Shown: positions 1 through 12,300 of the stretch, one piece after another
Layout: each line of letters opens with the position of its first letter
Position numbering within the stretch: position 1 is the stretch's first letter
NCBI RefSeq assembly: GCF_047496725.1
Contig: NC_132971.1
Location: 2,808,501-2,872,500 of the forward strand
Origin: Anoplolepis gracilipes
Lineage: Eukaryota > Arthropoda > Insecta > Hymenoptera > Formicidae
DNA: 64,000 bases
Direction of reading: 5' to 3'
Made by a program: the position numbers and the translations under genes
Notes under the pieces: generated by a model
Seen by the model: the letters and a program-made list of their open reading frames with translations, nothing else
What the model was told of the DNA's origin: nothing
Databases searched by the model: none

Positions 1-2652
1 AATTTTTCTTGTGCCAGTGAAATATGTTTTCCGATTCTATCATTAACAAAGTAAATATTAGTCATGTAGATATTGTAGATTATAATTTTTAATTTTTTAA
101 TTTATTCCGTACTTTGTCATTAGGGAGTGTTCACACAAAAAATGTTTCTATATACGCTCATAATTTTGGAAAATTATCGTAGTAAATACCGATAAAAAAT
201 AAATTATATCAAAAACAATTTATCTGAGAATTTTACAAATAAACATTTATGTTTATTTTATGACAAAAACAAAATGGCAATACGTAATTTGTAGTCAATC
301 TACATAAGATCTTTTATACTTAATTCTTATATTCAAATACATCTCACACCTACATATATCGCGATTAATCAATCGTGTAATCTAACTAACGGAAAATGAA
401 AATTCTATGTCTGTTTATTATTAATTAGCTTATTATGCATTGAACTGAATATATTTTTCGTATACTTTATTTTATATTATTTTATTATACATTAATTATA
501 AAACTAATAATTTTTATTTTATATAATTACAAAAAATTTTTACAACGACAATATGACTTGTACTAGTAAGATTCCAAAAACATGTTTTTGCGAGTAAAAA
601 TATTTGTTTTATATTTTTTTTATTCTTTCTAATCAAATCTTAAAATTTATATAAAGTATTAAAAATTGAGTTATTAATTCATTAAAATGAAACAATTGTA
701 ATCTTTTTAAGAATTTATGTTAAAAATCTTTTAAATATAGATATAGTAATAGTTATAAGTATTATAATAATTATAAATATTAATTTACGGTATATAAGGC
801 TTCTTTCGAACATAAAACGATAATAAATTAATTCTTAAAATCAATATTGTATAGACAATGAGCGATAATATATATAAAAGTTTATTTAATATCAAAAAAT
901 TAGAACATTACTTATCTCTGATACATATTTCCTTACATATTACGCGATACATTCTATATATTAAATATTCTGCAGCGACGAGAATTGGTTGATGCTTATA
1001 TTTTTGACATATAGCGTATAGCGTACTGCTTGCGGTTTGCTTGTTGTTTTGGAGCATTCATTTCAGCAAGCTATAGTGAGCATGCAGCTTTCATTGATAA
1101 TGACGCAAAACGTTCGTATATTTTTACCTCTTTAAAAACGATCACGACGATATTGGAAGTACATATCGTGATTAATAATGCGGTTATTTTCTAAATGATA
1201 CGGTTATTATAATTAGTAATTATACGTCCGCACAATTTACTTACTTATGTTATGAAAGACGCATAAAAAATATTATATTCTCTGTAACATATTGAAAAAG
1301 ATATTTTGTACGAATTTTTTATTTGAAGTGAAAAGAAAAGTGACAGGAAATACCAATTATAAATCATAATTTCATTCTGAATGATAATTATATTTTTAAT
1401 GTATGAACATATATTAAGTACGATAAGTCTATTGCCAATTGAAATAATATTAGACTAATTAATTTATTCGAAATTTTTGGATCAAGAGGGCGATGTATTA
1501 AATAAATGACGTAACGAATAGGATAATAAATATTAATTCATGTAATACAAAAATTCTCAAATGGTCAACTGTTTATTCAATAGATTTATTTACTCTTATT
1601 AATAATTTATTACTTAAATTGTTTAAAAAATATTACATAAATAATATAGTATATTTGTGAATAGTATGTCGTGTCTTAAGTAATCGTAAAATCTATTTGT
1701 AGATCGCGCGGTATTATATTGAAGTTGAAATACTATTTTGGAATTTTTCATTTGGTGATTAATCGTCGGGAGAAAAACTGATCAACTTCCAGTAATGACT
1801 TCACTAAACTTAACTAACTGGAAGATATTCTATTGAAAACTTATTTAATAAAAAAAATATAATCGTAATCACACATCTCATATTTTGGATTATGAACAAA
1901 AAATTTTACATTCACAAATATATATAAATTGATGTTCTTACGTGATTTATTCGATAGAAATCCATCGTGTAAGTAAGCAGTATATAACCTACGCAACAAT
2001 AATATGCAAGATATTTATTTGATTTTAATTTATATATTTACATAATATGATAAAAACGATAGAAATATATATACCACCTTAAAGTGCAAACGTGTTCTAT
2101 TTGTTAGCATAGAAATAATAATTTCCCAATGAAGAAGGCTCGGGAAAGCTGAATAACAACGGAGTAATATTCAAATGAGCAATTTATAACTAATTTAATT
2201 TATTACTTAATTAGATTATATCAATTATACTTATTCCTAATTTATAGTTTATTATAAAACTATAAAGAACAAAATATTTGATACTATACATATTTTATAA
2301 ATCGTTAAATATTAGATATAAGATACAATATATTTATATGATAAGAAATCGATTAACAGAGCGCATCGCTACGCAAAAACGACGTGCTATTGCTCGCTTA
2401 ATGAGACATGAGCCATGCATTTCTTGTGCTATCTATTGAAACGTTCTCTATATAATCCCCCATCGTTCTCTATATAAAATTATGAGCCTGTTTGATTAAT
2501 TCTCTTCATAATAAGCTATTCTTAACCGTATCAACACAGCAATTATTTATCAAATTTTTCAGGTAATATATTCGGATTAAAAATCGAAGCAATAGAAATT
2601 TCCTCACGATATATTTACAAGTTATGTTTATTATTACTATGTTATTACTTAG

Positions 2653-2706
<54 letters not shown>

Positions 2707-2779
2707 ATGTATGTATGTATAGATTAAATTTAATTTTTAATTTTTACAACTTAAAAATATTTTAATGTAATAATATTTT

Positions 2780-2838
<59 letters not shown>

Positions 2839-2870
2839 GTTGTAAAAATTAATAATTAAATTTTATATAT

Positions 2871-2920
<50 letters not shown>

Positions 2921-2994
2921 AAATTTAATCTATACATACACATATTTATATATATAAATCACTAAAAATACTTTAATATAATAATATTTATATA

Positions 2995-3025
<31 letters not shown>

Positions 3026-5722
3026 GTATATATGTATATATATATGTATAATAGTATGTGTGTCTCATTACTATATCTCTATTGATATATAGTATAACAG
3101 CTATTAAAGCATATTATTATTAACATTATCTGGTGCTTATTTTGTTATACTATGTGAAATCAAAAAGCTTTATATCTATTGAGAAGTGAAACAAATGTAA
3201 TTTTTTTACACTTTCGCACTTGTGTGCGCATATGCAGAGATCTTTATGGGTAGGGTAAAGACTGGTACTATTACGTTTCTTGTCAAAAATGCATCTTTCC
3301 TATTAATAGAAAATTCTTGAAACTGCATCATTTTTAAGGTATATTATTTTTTAATCAATCATTTTTAAGATATATTATTTTTTAATTTGCCAATACATTT
3401 TCTTTTGATTTCTTATGTAAATGGTAGTTGGGTACTATAGGGTATTATAGGCTGGGCTATAAGATACCTTAAATTAGACTCATCAATAAAAAGATAAATT
3501 TAGTAAAAAAATTTACACTTGTTTTTTAGAAACACTTTCATCGTAATTTTAGTTTACAAAAATCTTATAAAATTTTTGAAATTACTTTTTTCCTAATTAA
3601 AATAAACAATTAGTTTAGGCTCCAATAAGAAAAAAAATATATTATCAAAGTATAAAAGTCAAAGCTATACAGCAGATAGTGCGAGCAATTATTAATATAT
3701 ATTCAAAATTAGAAAACAAATTCAATTACAATACCAAACTTCAAGCCTTCTCTTTAAGATCATTTTAATGGTACGCAAACGAAATAATTAAAACGTCATT
3801 AACGATGACAATATCATGTCGATCGAAAAAAAAGTAAAAATCAAAATCAAAAAGTATAATATTAAAAATGTAAATAGTAACTGCAAAATGTATGTCTTAA
3901 TGTCAGGCAAAAAGGAAAAATCCATATTTTAGTATTGTTTTTTATTTACAACTTTTAACTAAATCTCATAATTTGTGTCTACTATCTCCCCATATGATTA
4001 ATTATACAATTTTAATTATGTTTAATTTAATTATACTTTATTATAATATTGACTTAATAATATTTTAATTAAAGGTATAATTTTAATAATTAATAAAACA
4101 TAAAATATTTTATAAAAAAAATTTGAAAACTTTGCAATTTTCAGATACATTTTGCCTCATTACATTTGTAATATAGAGATGTCGGAAGCTCAGTTTCGTA
4201 CTTCTTAGTTAAGCACGTTAAGAATCTTATTACTAATGTATGAGTAGTGAGAAGGCAATAGACATTACGAAATCTAGTCGGAAGTTGTAAATAAAGAACA
4301 CCACAGTTTTATACAAAGAACAATGCATAAGAATTAATTAATTGTCAAGCATAAAAAATATAATATAAACTTGAGTATAAGAGTCCGCAAGCTGTAAACA
4401 ATAAAAAAGAAAACGCAATAAGCTCACTTTTCGCAGTAAAATCTTCGTAATGAAAGAATTGGCCAGTGTGCAGCACTCAAATCATGATAGATGATCAAAC
4501 CACGTATGAAATGTGTTCGAATGTACATTTTGAAGCAGAAACATTATTGTAACGTCTGGGGTTACCACATCCTGTAAATAAAAGTCAAACAGAAAAGAGC
4601 GTGAGAAAAAGACAGATTGATATAAAATTTGTTTCTGTTTTTGTTTTTCGCTATATGAAAATGAACGTTTTGTAATATATAATAATCTTCAATTCTTACA
4701 GTTTAATCAAAATATTTTGATATAATAATTAAATTTTACAACTTAATAAAAGTTTTTTTAATAAACTAATTAATTTTTACAACTTAATAAAAATATTTTA
4801 ATATAATAATCTCTTTATTTCCCATTATATATAATGCTGAAAATTCGAAAAATATCACGGACATTTCTTGTTATTTATTGTAAGAAATAATTGAAAACAA
4901 TTGTTAAATTATCAAGTTTATCGAAATCATGATATAATATCAAAGATGACATTATTCAAATAATTTATATGTGTATACATATAATATTATTATTAACACG
5001 TTTTTTCATAATTCGCAAATTAAAACCAATAAGATACATTGCATAGTATAGCATACATCGAGTACATCTGAAATAAGGGAGGGCTCATATTATCGAGAAG
5101 TTAAACAATTATTAAAATAAATTATAAAATTATATTTAGTGCACGGAATTTGTATTTATACTTGTATTTGTATTTAACTACCTGTATTTAGCTAGGCGAA
5201 AGCTATCCGATTTCCTTGTCACCTTACTAAAAATAAAAACACATATATATACAAATATAATTTTATTGCGTACTTAATGCTTATTATATCGCAATTACTC
5301 CTTAAACGTTATTCGTTAAATTCAAATTCATTGGTCCATATACTAGAAGAATTAAAAATCAGAAAAGGTAATGTGCCAAAACAATTGATTCTTACTCATA
5401 ACTGCAAAATGCTATATAAAACAAGTGAAAATTCACAAGAATTTATGTAAAAGATACACCGTAAAGATTAGTATTGAAAAAATCTAATATAAGCAAATCT
5501 ATTTATAAAAAGATACAAATAAATATCAAGATCTTAGAATGTCGTTTACATTTAACAATATGCTCGTCTGTCTGATAATAATAAAATTTATACCTATAAT
5601 TTAAAAATTTGTGACAAATAAAACATATAAAATGTTTGATAAAAAATTATTGAGATTGATAAGGCTCTTTTAATGTTTACAAACAATTACTCTGAACAAG
5701 AGCGGTTAAGGGTCACACACGG
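1..5722. other. AT-rich non-coding DNA, no gene seen
   Basis: No reading frame with recognisable protein similarity is present. The stretch is very AT-rich, broken only by a slightly CpG-containing patch near 960-1180. It holds three long (TA)n tracts around 2656-2920 and a small family of similar AT-rich segments (near 2725-2775, 2835-2860 and 4690-4810) sharing a 'tttttacaacttaa' core. I see no RNA gene. Confidence 0.6.
2656..3055. repeat. (TA)n microsatellite cluster with inverted AT-rich segments
   Basis: Four TA tracts (about 2656-2700, 2783-2835, 2870-2917 and 2990-3050) alternate with short segments. The segment at 2720-2775 is partly repeated in reverse orientation at 2835-2935: both carry the 'acaactta' core and the 'agattaaattta' motif as complements. 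This could be a foldback element invaded by TA expansion, or slippage-driven duplication. Confidence 0.75.
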
Positions 5723-6117
5723 GTGGTTGTGTGTCGTTTTCGTAGAAATTAAATTTTTCTGCGAAACTGATTGGTACACGAATTTTTCTACTTGGTCTAT
5801 TTACCAAAACTAATCTTTATTAATTTTCATATTCGAGAATTTTAATAAACCTTCTTTACTCGACTAAAGACATAGGTGAGAAAGATATCGCGGCGAAGTC
5901 GTTGAATCCGGAATCGAGTCTTTTGCTTACCGTGCGACCAATCTTATCAGTCAACTATTCAACTCCACACTTTTTATGATTTATTAACATTCTCGAATAT
6001 GAGAATTAATAAACATTAGTCTTGGTAAATACACCAAGCTGAAAAATTCGTGCCCTGTGCACCAATCAGTTTTGCAGAAAAATTTAATTTCTACTAAACC
6101 GACGCACACAATCATTC
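5723..6117. mobile_element. Foldback MITE, about 395 bp, with ~125-bp terminal inverted repeats
   Basis: The left arm (about 5723-5846) reads as the reverse complement of the right arm (about 5990-6117) with scattered mismatches. Both arms contain 'gaaattaaatttttctgc', 'actgattggt' and 'catattcgagaat' in the same order. The ~140-bp centre is unique and has no reading frame, so the element is non-autonomous. I could not fix a clean target-site duplication, so the superfamily is not assigned. Confidence 0.8.
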
Positions 6118-7073
6118 ATGTTTCGCTCGTAATTGCTCTCTTTCAAAGTAGCTATTTGATAAAACTTTTTTGAATATATTGAAGTTTATTAAGTTTCTCA
6201 ATATCAAAAAAATAGCTTACACTTATTTTGTTTATGTAAAATTATATATTACATAAAATATAACGTATATGTAAAAAGATGAATCTTCACTTTAACTCAC
6301 AAATTATTTATTAACTTTACATTTTTTAAAATTTTGTATTGAAAAGACTAAAAATGCTTTTACGCAGTCTTAAACTTATATATATCAAAATATATTAAAT
6401 TTATTAACTTTTTACAAAGCTGATCCTTTATTTTTTAAGATGTCAAAAATTTTTCTAGATTTTTTAAAATTGTGTTTTTTGACACACAAAGGGACTATTA
6501 TAAACTTTAAACCATTAGTTATAAAAAATTATTGTATTAAAATATGTTCTTATTTATATTAAACTTTTATTTAAAATAACTTATATTTTTTTTTATTTAA
6601 TTTAATTAAATTTAAATTAATCTTAGATTTAAAAATTACTTCCAAGTAGAATAAAAAATTATCGTTTATTACTGGTAGCAGCTACAAGGAAAAGCAAAGA
6701 AAAAGATTCTGAATCAAAGCTATTAGTAATAAATGTATACGTATAATATATATACTTTGCCAATATTGCACAGATTAAGCTAATGACACAATAAAAACTT
6801 AGGTATTATTAATAAAATAAAAATTTTACAAACCTGTCTTCTACCATGCAAATATTATTTTAAATGTTTTCAATCTCGACGTCATCTAAATCTGGTCTTC
6901 TTGATATTTACACTCTTAGTTTTTTGTTTGGGATAATCCTTTCATAACTTTATTTTACAATTTATCCTAGCCTTATGTCGGATTATTTTTTCTTCCTTTA
7001 TTATCTCCGATTTCAGTGTTTTTTGCGTTTTTAGTATTTTAATGTTTACAGTATTTTCATATATTTCTTAACA
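6118..7073. other. AT-rich spacer downstream of the DDE-derived gene
   Basis: No gene is visible. On the minus strand a canonical AATAAA (plus-strand TTTATT at 6997-7002) lies about 70 bp beyond the stop codon of the 7074-8753 gene and is a plausible polyadenylation signal for it. Confidence 0.4.
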
Positions 7074-8753
7074 TTATTCTCTTCTAGGTTTCTTTTTAAT
7101 TGGTTCGGATGATTTTTCAACAGCCGTGTCTTCTTCTCTTACATTTTTATTTGACTTCAATGGCTGATTAACAAAAAAACTTGTTGACGAAGGATCTACT
7201 GAGCAAGGTTTGGCTTTAATAATTTTATTCCAGGAAAAATTTTTAGACGATATATCTATCCAACGTTTACAGATTGAATCGAGATTGACAGTGGGATGAT
7301 TTCTTACAGTATCGTTAAATATATATCTTAAGAGTTTAATAATGTTTCGAGTTATTGGTTGAAGTTCTTTTGTACATTCTACAGGAAAAGGCTCTACTTT
7401 GAATGGATCTCTTTTAACGTCTTTTAAGAGTAAAAATTCCTTGCGATTACTAAAGAGTAAAATTACTTTACCGTTTTTTCTTGCTTTTTGTTGATGTTCG
7501 CTCACATGCTTTATAAAAAAGTCTTCGTACCATGATTTGAAAATGTTTTGTACGTTTTTGAGATCTTTTTCTGACTTCAAAATCTTTGCGTGATGTTGGT
7601 TGCTCAAATATTGGACAATTTCTTTACTTTCATATTTATGAATAAAATAAGGTGGTAGTTTATTACTAAGGGAGGCATTTGTACAAAATATAGTAATTAG
7701 TTCATCATTTTTCAATTTGTCTAAGTTAACGTGAATTCCTTCTTTAGATGTAGATGACCTGTTCTCGGAAGCATTCTTCCATGTAAAAGTCGTTTTAACC
7801 ATACTATAAATATTATCATGATTAATATTTTCCTCTTTAATTCGCCGATTGAAATAATTAATAAAGTTTTTAATTCTCTGTTGTTTACTTAGACTTATTT
7901 TTTCTTCCGCTTGTCGATGTATTTCTGGATTGTTACTTTCAAGTATTTTTGGTTTAATAATTTTATTCCAGAAATAGTTTTCAGACGACATATTTGTCCA
8001 ATGTTGACGGACTGAAGCGAGACCGAGATTTCCATTAACTATCACATCGGTCACAAACGTATTTGATAACTTTTTAATAGTGTTGTATGTTATTGGTTGA
8101 AATTCGTCTACATATCTTGTAGAAAAAAGCATTACTTTGAATGAACCTTCTTGATCGACTATGGATGAAATTTTCTTTCTATCACTAAGGAGTAAAATTA
8201 TTTTATCGCTTTTTCTTCCTTTTTGTTCTTGATATTTATTCACACACTTTTTAAAACAGTCTTCGTACCATATTTCGAAAATTTCTTTTGACTTATCTCC
8301 TTCTGAATTAAAAATCATTGTGTCATAATAGTTGCCCAAATATTTGACAGTTTTTTCACTTTCACATTGATAAATAAAATAAGGTGGTAGTTTATTACTA
8401 CCTGTGGCATTTATACAAAATATAGCAATTACTTGATCTTTTATAAATTTGTTTATGTGAACGTGTAATTTTTTTTTATCTTTTATTTTGTTTTCCACAG
8501 CCGTCTTCCACTTAAAAGTCGTTTTAACCATATTATAAATATTATCATGACTAATATTTTCCTCTTTAATTTGCCAATTGAAGTTATCAATAAAGTCTTT
8601 AATTCTCTGTTCTTTACCCGGACTTGGTTTTTCTTCTTCAGCCTTTTTACTTGGACTTGTTTCTTCTTCCGCTTGTCGACTTGTTTCTGGATTGTTACTT
8701 TCAAGTATATCAAAAGTGTTTTTATTGGTAGGATCACCGCTAAATTCAGCCAT
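7074..8753 (-). CDS. Tandemly duplicated, catalytically dead DDE-transposase-derived protein (Tigger/Jerky-like)
   Basis: An intact 559-codon frame encodes two homologous units, residues about 16-269 and 270-515; each begins with the same LESNNPE motif. Within each unit the order matches the DDE_1 domain of Tigger/Jerky/pogo transposases: an IYxM..T.F.WK segment (72-82, 315-326), an IFCxNAxxSNKLPPYFI segment (111-127, 355-371), a W(Y)ED.F segment (162-167, 408-413), a hydrophobic LLLS/LLFS strand (187-190, 432-435) and a LQPIT/FQPIT segment (218-222, 464-468). At the expected D, D and D positions both units carry V, S and T (V76, S190, T222; V319, S435, T468), so transposase activity is not expected. 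No CENP-B-type DNA-binding domain is present. The C-terminus is basic (KKKPRR at 553-558), a possible nuclear localisation signal. The open frame over 1.7 kb despite loss of catalysis suggests a domesticated host gene or a young pseudogene-like relic; family assignment rests on motif order only. Confidence 0.75.
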   Translation of the reverse strand: MAEFSGDPTNKNTFDILESNNPETSRQAEEETSPSKKAEEEKPSPGKEQRIKDFIDNFNWQIKEENISHDNIYNMVKTTFKWKTAVENKIKDKKKLHVHINKFIKDQVIAIFCINATGSNKLPPYFIYQCESEKTVKYLGNYYDTMIFNSEGDKSKEIFEIWYEDCFKKCVNKYQEQKGRKSDKIILLLSDRKKISSIVDQEGSFKVMLFSTRYVDEFQPITYNTIKKLSNTFVTDVIVNGNLGLASVRQHWTNMSSENYFWNKIIKPKILESNNPEIHRQAEEKISLSKQQRIKNFINYFNRRIKEENINHDNIYSMVKTTFTWKNASENRSSTSKEGIHVNLDKLKNDELITIFCTNASLSNKLPPYFIHKYESKEIVQYLSNQHHAKILKSEKDLKNVQNIFKSWYEDFFIKHVSEHQQKARKNGKVILLFSNRKEFLLLKDVKRDPFKVEPFPVECTKELQPITRNIIKLLRYIFNDTVRNHPTVNLDSICKRWIDISSKNFSWNKIIKAKPCSVDPSSTSFFVNQPLKSNKNVREEDTAVEKSSEPIKKKPRRE

Positions 8754-10735
8754 TGAAATATTGCTGTCTTATTTCCACAAAATATCGATGCGTTGTTGAG
8801 TCGAGGGAAATTTTGCTTACGCACTTGACTAATACATATAGATATATTATATAATATACAGTTTTTTATAATTGAAAATTATGTTAATAATTATTATTAC
8901 AATAATTTTTTTAAAACAACTTTATATTTATATACTGTGTGTTACTGATTTAAAAGACACTCCGAAAACTTGTGCTATGTGATGTAAGCTTTTGAAGTAT
9001 TGAAAATATACTAGCAACTGAACCGTTGTTGTGCTTAATTGCTCTTGAGAAGGACTTTCCGAAATATAAATGTAAACCAAAATATTATTCAACAATCGTT
9101 TATCAGTCGTCTCACTGACAATAATATTTTCTTATTTCTTATGTTTACTGTTTATACGTACATTACCATCGGCTAAAATATTTATATTACTTATGATTAG
9201 TAACATGATAAAGTTAAAGAAGAAAAAATATGAAACTATGTTAGCAAACTATGCATTATACATATCTTTTATAATGAACTTTGTTAATCCATTTTATAAA
9301 TTACTTTTAACATGGGGAGTTGTATAAACAAAGCATAGACCAATACTATATTTTTCGTTAAAATACAAGCAATTTTTTCTTTTCGAAAAATTTTTGGAGA
9401 TGCATTATTTCGAAATAGATTATTTTTTAATATGCCAGTACAATGTATTTGCTATTGCTTAATTCTTCATAATTACATTTTGGTTATTCCGTTTTAATGT
9501 AATTTTACGATTTTCATTTTTCGTAATTAGTATTAATATTGCATATAATAAACATTTAGAAGATATTGTTTTGCGTTTATAATTACTGTTAAATTGATTT
9601 ATTTAACTGCAATAATTTTTTTTATAAGTGTGCATTAAAATTATCACAAATATATATGTATACATATGAACCTGGAATAACTTATTATTAATAGATAATC
9701 ATAATATATAACTTTTAAATTAAATATTTTAATTTTCTAAAATCAAAGATTCTTAAATCGTAGTATAATTGCGATTATTTCAATATGTCATTATTATATA
9801 AAAATATGTAATTTGTGTTTATTTATTATAATGACATTACACACATAAAGTGAATACCAGTTTACTTACATCATGCAATGTACATCACTTTTCAACTTAT
9901 AGCATTATACGAGTACATATATTAAATTTATTAAAATTATTACATTTAAATTTTTTCGCATTTTTTAGGAAACATTTTTTTTTTAATTTACAAATTTTAT
10001 TACTTTACACAAGACATAGAAACTAAAATTTTATAAAAAAATTATTGCTAAATATTTATTATAAATCTTCGGATCTCATGTAAATTTCTGAAAAAATAAA
10101 ATACTACGTGTGCAAAAGCGTTGCTTATGCAATATTCTCGGATATGTAAAATACGATTTTCGCTTATTGTTAGAGTTTCGCTGATTTAGTTGGTTGCATT
10201 GTACGAAGAACTAACGACGACAACGACGGATTTCTCATCAAGTAAGGAAGACTCACACTCTTCTTTCTACTTGATCGCAGATTTACTGTTACGTATTGTT
10301 GCAAGTTGTGTTCATAAATTCTATGCGAATCCCAGAACGCAATTTTAACGACGTACCTAACAATTACTGCGGAAAGACGAAAAGAAGTTTAACTTAACCT
10401 GAAGAACAACGAATTTGTGCTTAATTTAAGATTTCCGAAACTGAAACTTAATAATTGAACTTTACCATTATTACACATTAAACTTTTAGTACCTTAACTT
10501 AAAATGTATATGTATAACAGAGAATAATGGCGTTGTTTAAAATATTAAATCAAATTCAGAAAAATTACGGAGAACTTTTATTTTAATTGTTAGTAGAAAT
10601 TGTTAAAACTTTTACTTTAATAAATTTATATTTTTTTATAATCAAAATATATCAATGTGCGATTTTATTGAAGAGTTAAAGAAAAATGAATTGTCAGTTT
10701 AAAAAAAGAGAGAAAAAGAAATTTGTATTTGAGTA

Positions 10736-10738
<3 letters not shown>

Positions 10739-10777
<39 letters not shown>
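10739..10777. repeat. (TA)n microsatellite
   Basis: About 19 uninterrupted TA units. Confidence 0.95.
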
Positions 10778-10781
<4 letters not shown>

Positions 10782-10975
10782 CGTGGTTTGTATTGGCTTA
10801 AAATTAATTTGTTTTGCCAAATATTGAAAGGGATTCTACTTAAACAGAAATTTGAAAAAAATCTCGTTTTTCCAGCGAATTTATAAAGTTCTGGAGTGGT
10901 ATCGTACAGTGACTGATAGAAAAAGATATTCGTTTCTTATCACATTGGTTACGGAACATTTTTTAAATTCTGTCA

Positions 10976-11006
<31 letters not shown>

Positions 11007-11007
11007 T
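10976..11007. repeat. (CT)n microsatellite
   Basis: About 13 CT units followed by a T-rich tail. Confidence 0.9.
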
Positions 11008-11749
11008 TAATGATTTTAAACTTTTGTTCAGAATGCTCTACGAAGCATACAATCACGTTGCACAAAGCGATGGTTCTTTTCAATAATACAAATGATGATG
11101 TTTTGTCGAATAAACGAGTGCTCTTTTGATAATTTGGATTATTTAATCCGCTTGCATCTAGTTGAGAATGGCGGCATAACACAGAATAATGCAACGTCAC
11201 GTAGAGTGCAGACTAAATACTTCTTGGCACTACATTTTCTTTTCTCTCTTACGGTGGTTACGGAGCTATCAGATAATAATACAGCGCTGTACATAATCTG
11301 ATCCGAGTAGCAAGAAAGTAATACCTTCCTGACCGAGAAATTACACGGTTCTGGACCGGCGGGTTAAACAATTCCAAGTGCGATTTCTTTTGAAATCTCT
11401 TTCTTCCTCTATAGTGTTCGGTTTCACATTAAAAAATTTAAAAAATATTTTATATGTTATAAAGTATTTTTTATATGTATAATTACTTCAAGAAAAGCTA
11501 TATCAAATTTATTTTTGATTTATTGTGTTATTATTAGGAAGTCACCAATATCAAATAAAACTATAATTGATGGGAGCTTAGATAGATCTTTAATTTATTT
11601 GATAATTAAATCCTTTATTATCAAAAGAAGATGAAGAGAGACCATTTACACATACGTATTATTTTCGATGTGATACTAGTTTTACTTTCCATTCGTATCA
11701 ATCTCAGGCTTCTCGGTTTTCCAAAGGCTCATATAAGTCTGAAACCCTA

Positions 11750-12300
11750 TCTTTACGCTGGGCGCGCCACATCGTTTACACGTGCCCCTTACGCGGTATT
11801 TGATTTTAAAGTTAGAATTAATGGCTATCGTTATTCGCGACCGTCATTAATCACGCCCGAGCCATTCTCCCGGAGGAATGGTTCGCTTCAATCGCGCGAG
11901 CGCGATCGCGATGAACGGAATTACGCGGAAGACGTTGGCGAACGCGGTAGTGCATCGAGCTAGAAAGCCTACGTTAAGTCCCCGCGATTATTGCGATCAG
12001 CCATGCAACGCGACTCGCGCGGCGTGCACGCCACGCGGGATTCCACAGCGGTGCACACAACACGAAAACGTCGACGTCCGCTAAATCATATTCAGATTCA
12101 GTTCAGCTGTTAAACCCGTCTAAGGCAACGGCGAGTCCCATGCGCCCGGTTCGTTGCCGCCGGTGATTCTTCCACGCTAGGCTGATCAAGCCAGCTGTTA
12201 TCATTAAAAGCGAGACTTCCGTTTCGTGTTCCGGTCACTCGGTCACTAATAACTTCGTCGCCGTTCGGTTGACACGGCATGTGTAGCCGAAAGTGTACAT
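11750..12300. promoter_or_regulatory. CpG-rich island, possible promoter or first exon region
   Basis: This ~550-bp stretch is markedly more GC- and CpG-rich than its surroundings. It lies about 9 kb upstream of the first coding exon of the Cad99C-like gene, which is preceded by a splice acceptor and so needs an upstream leader exon. The link to that gene is inference from position only; no TATA box or start site was identified. Confidence 0.25.

Noticed and set aside
8483..8824. Lysine-rich 113-codon frame overlapping the DDE-derived gene
   Set aside because: Same strand but another frame of the well-supported 559-codon gene; no family motif.
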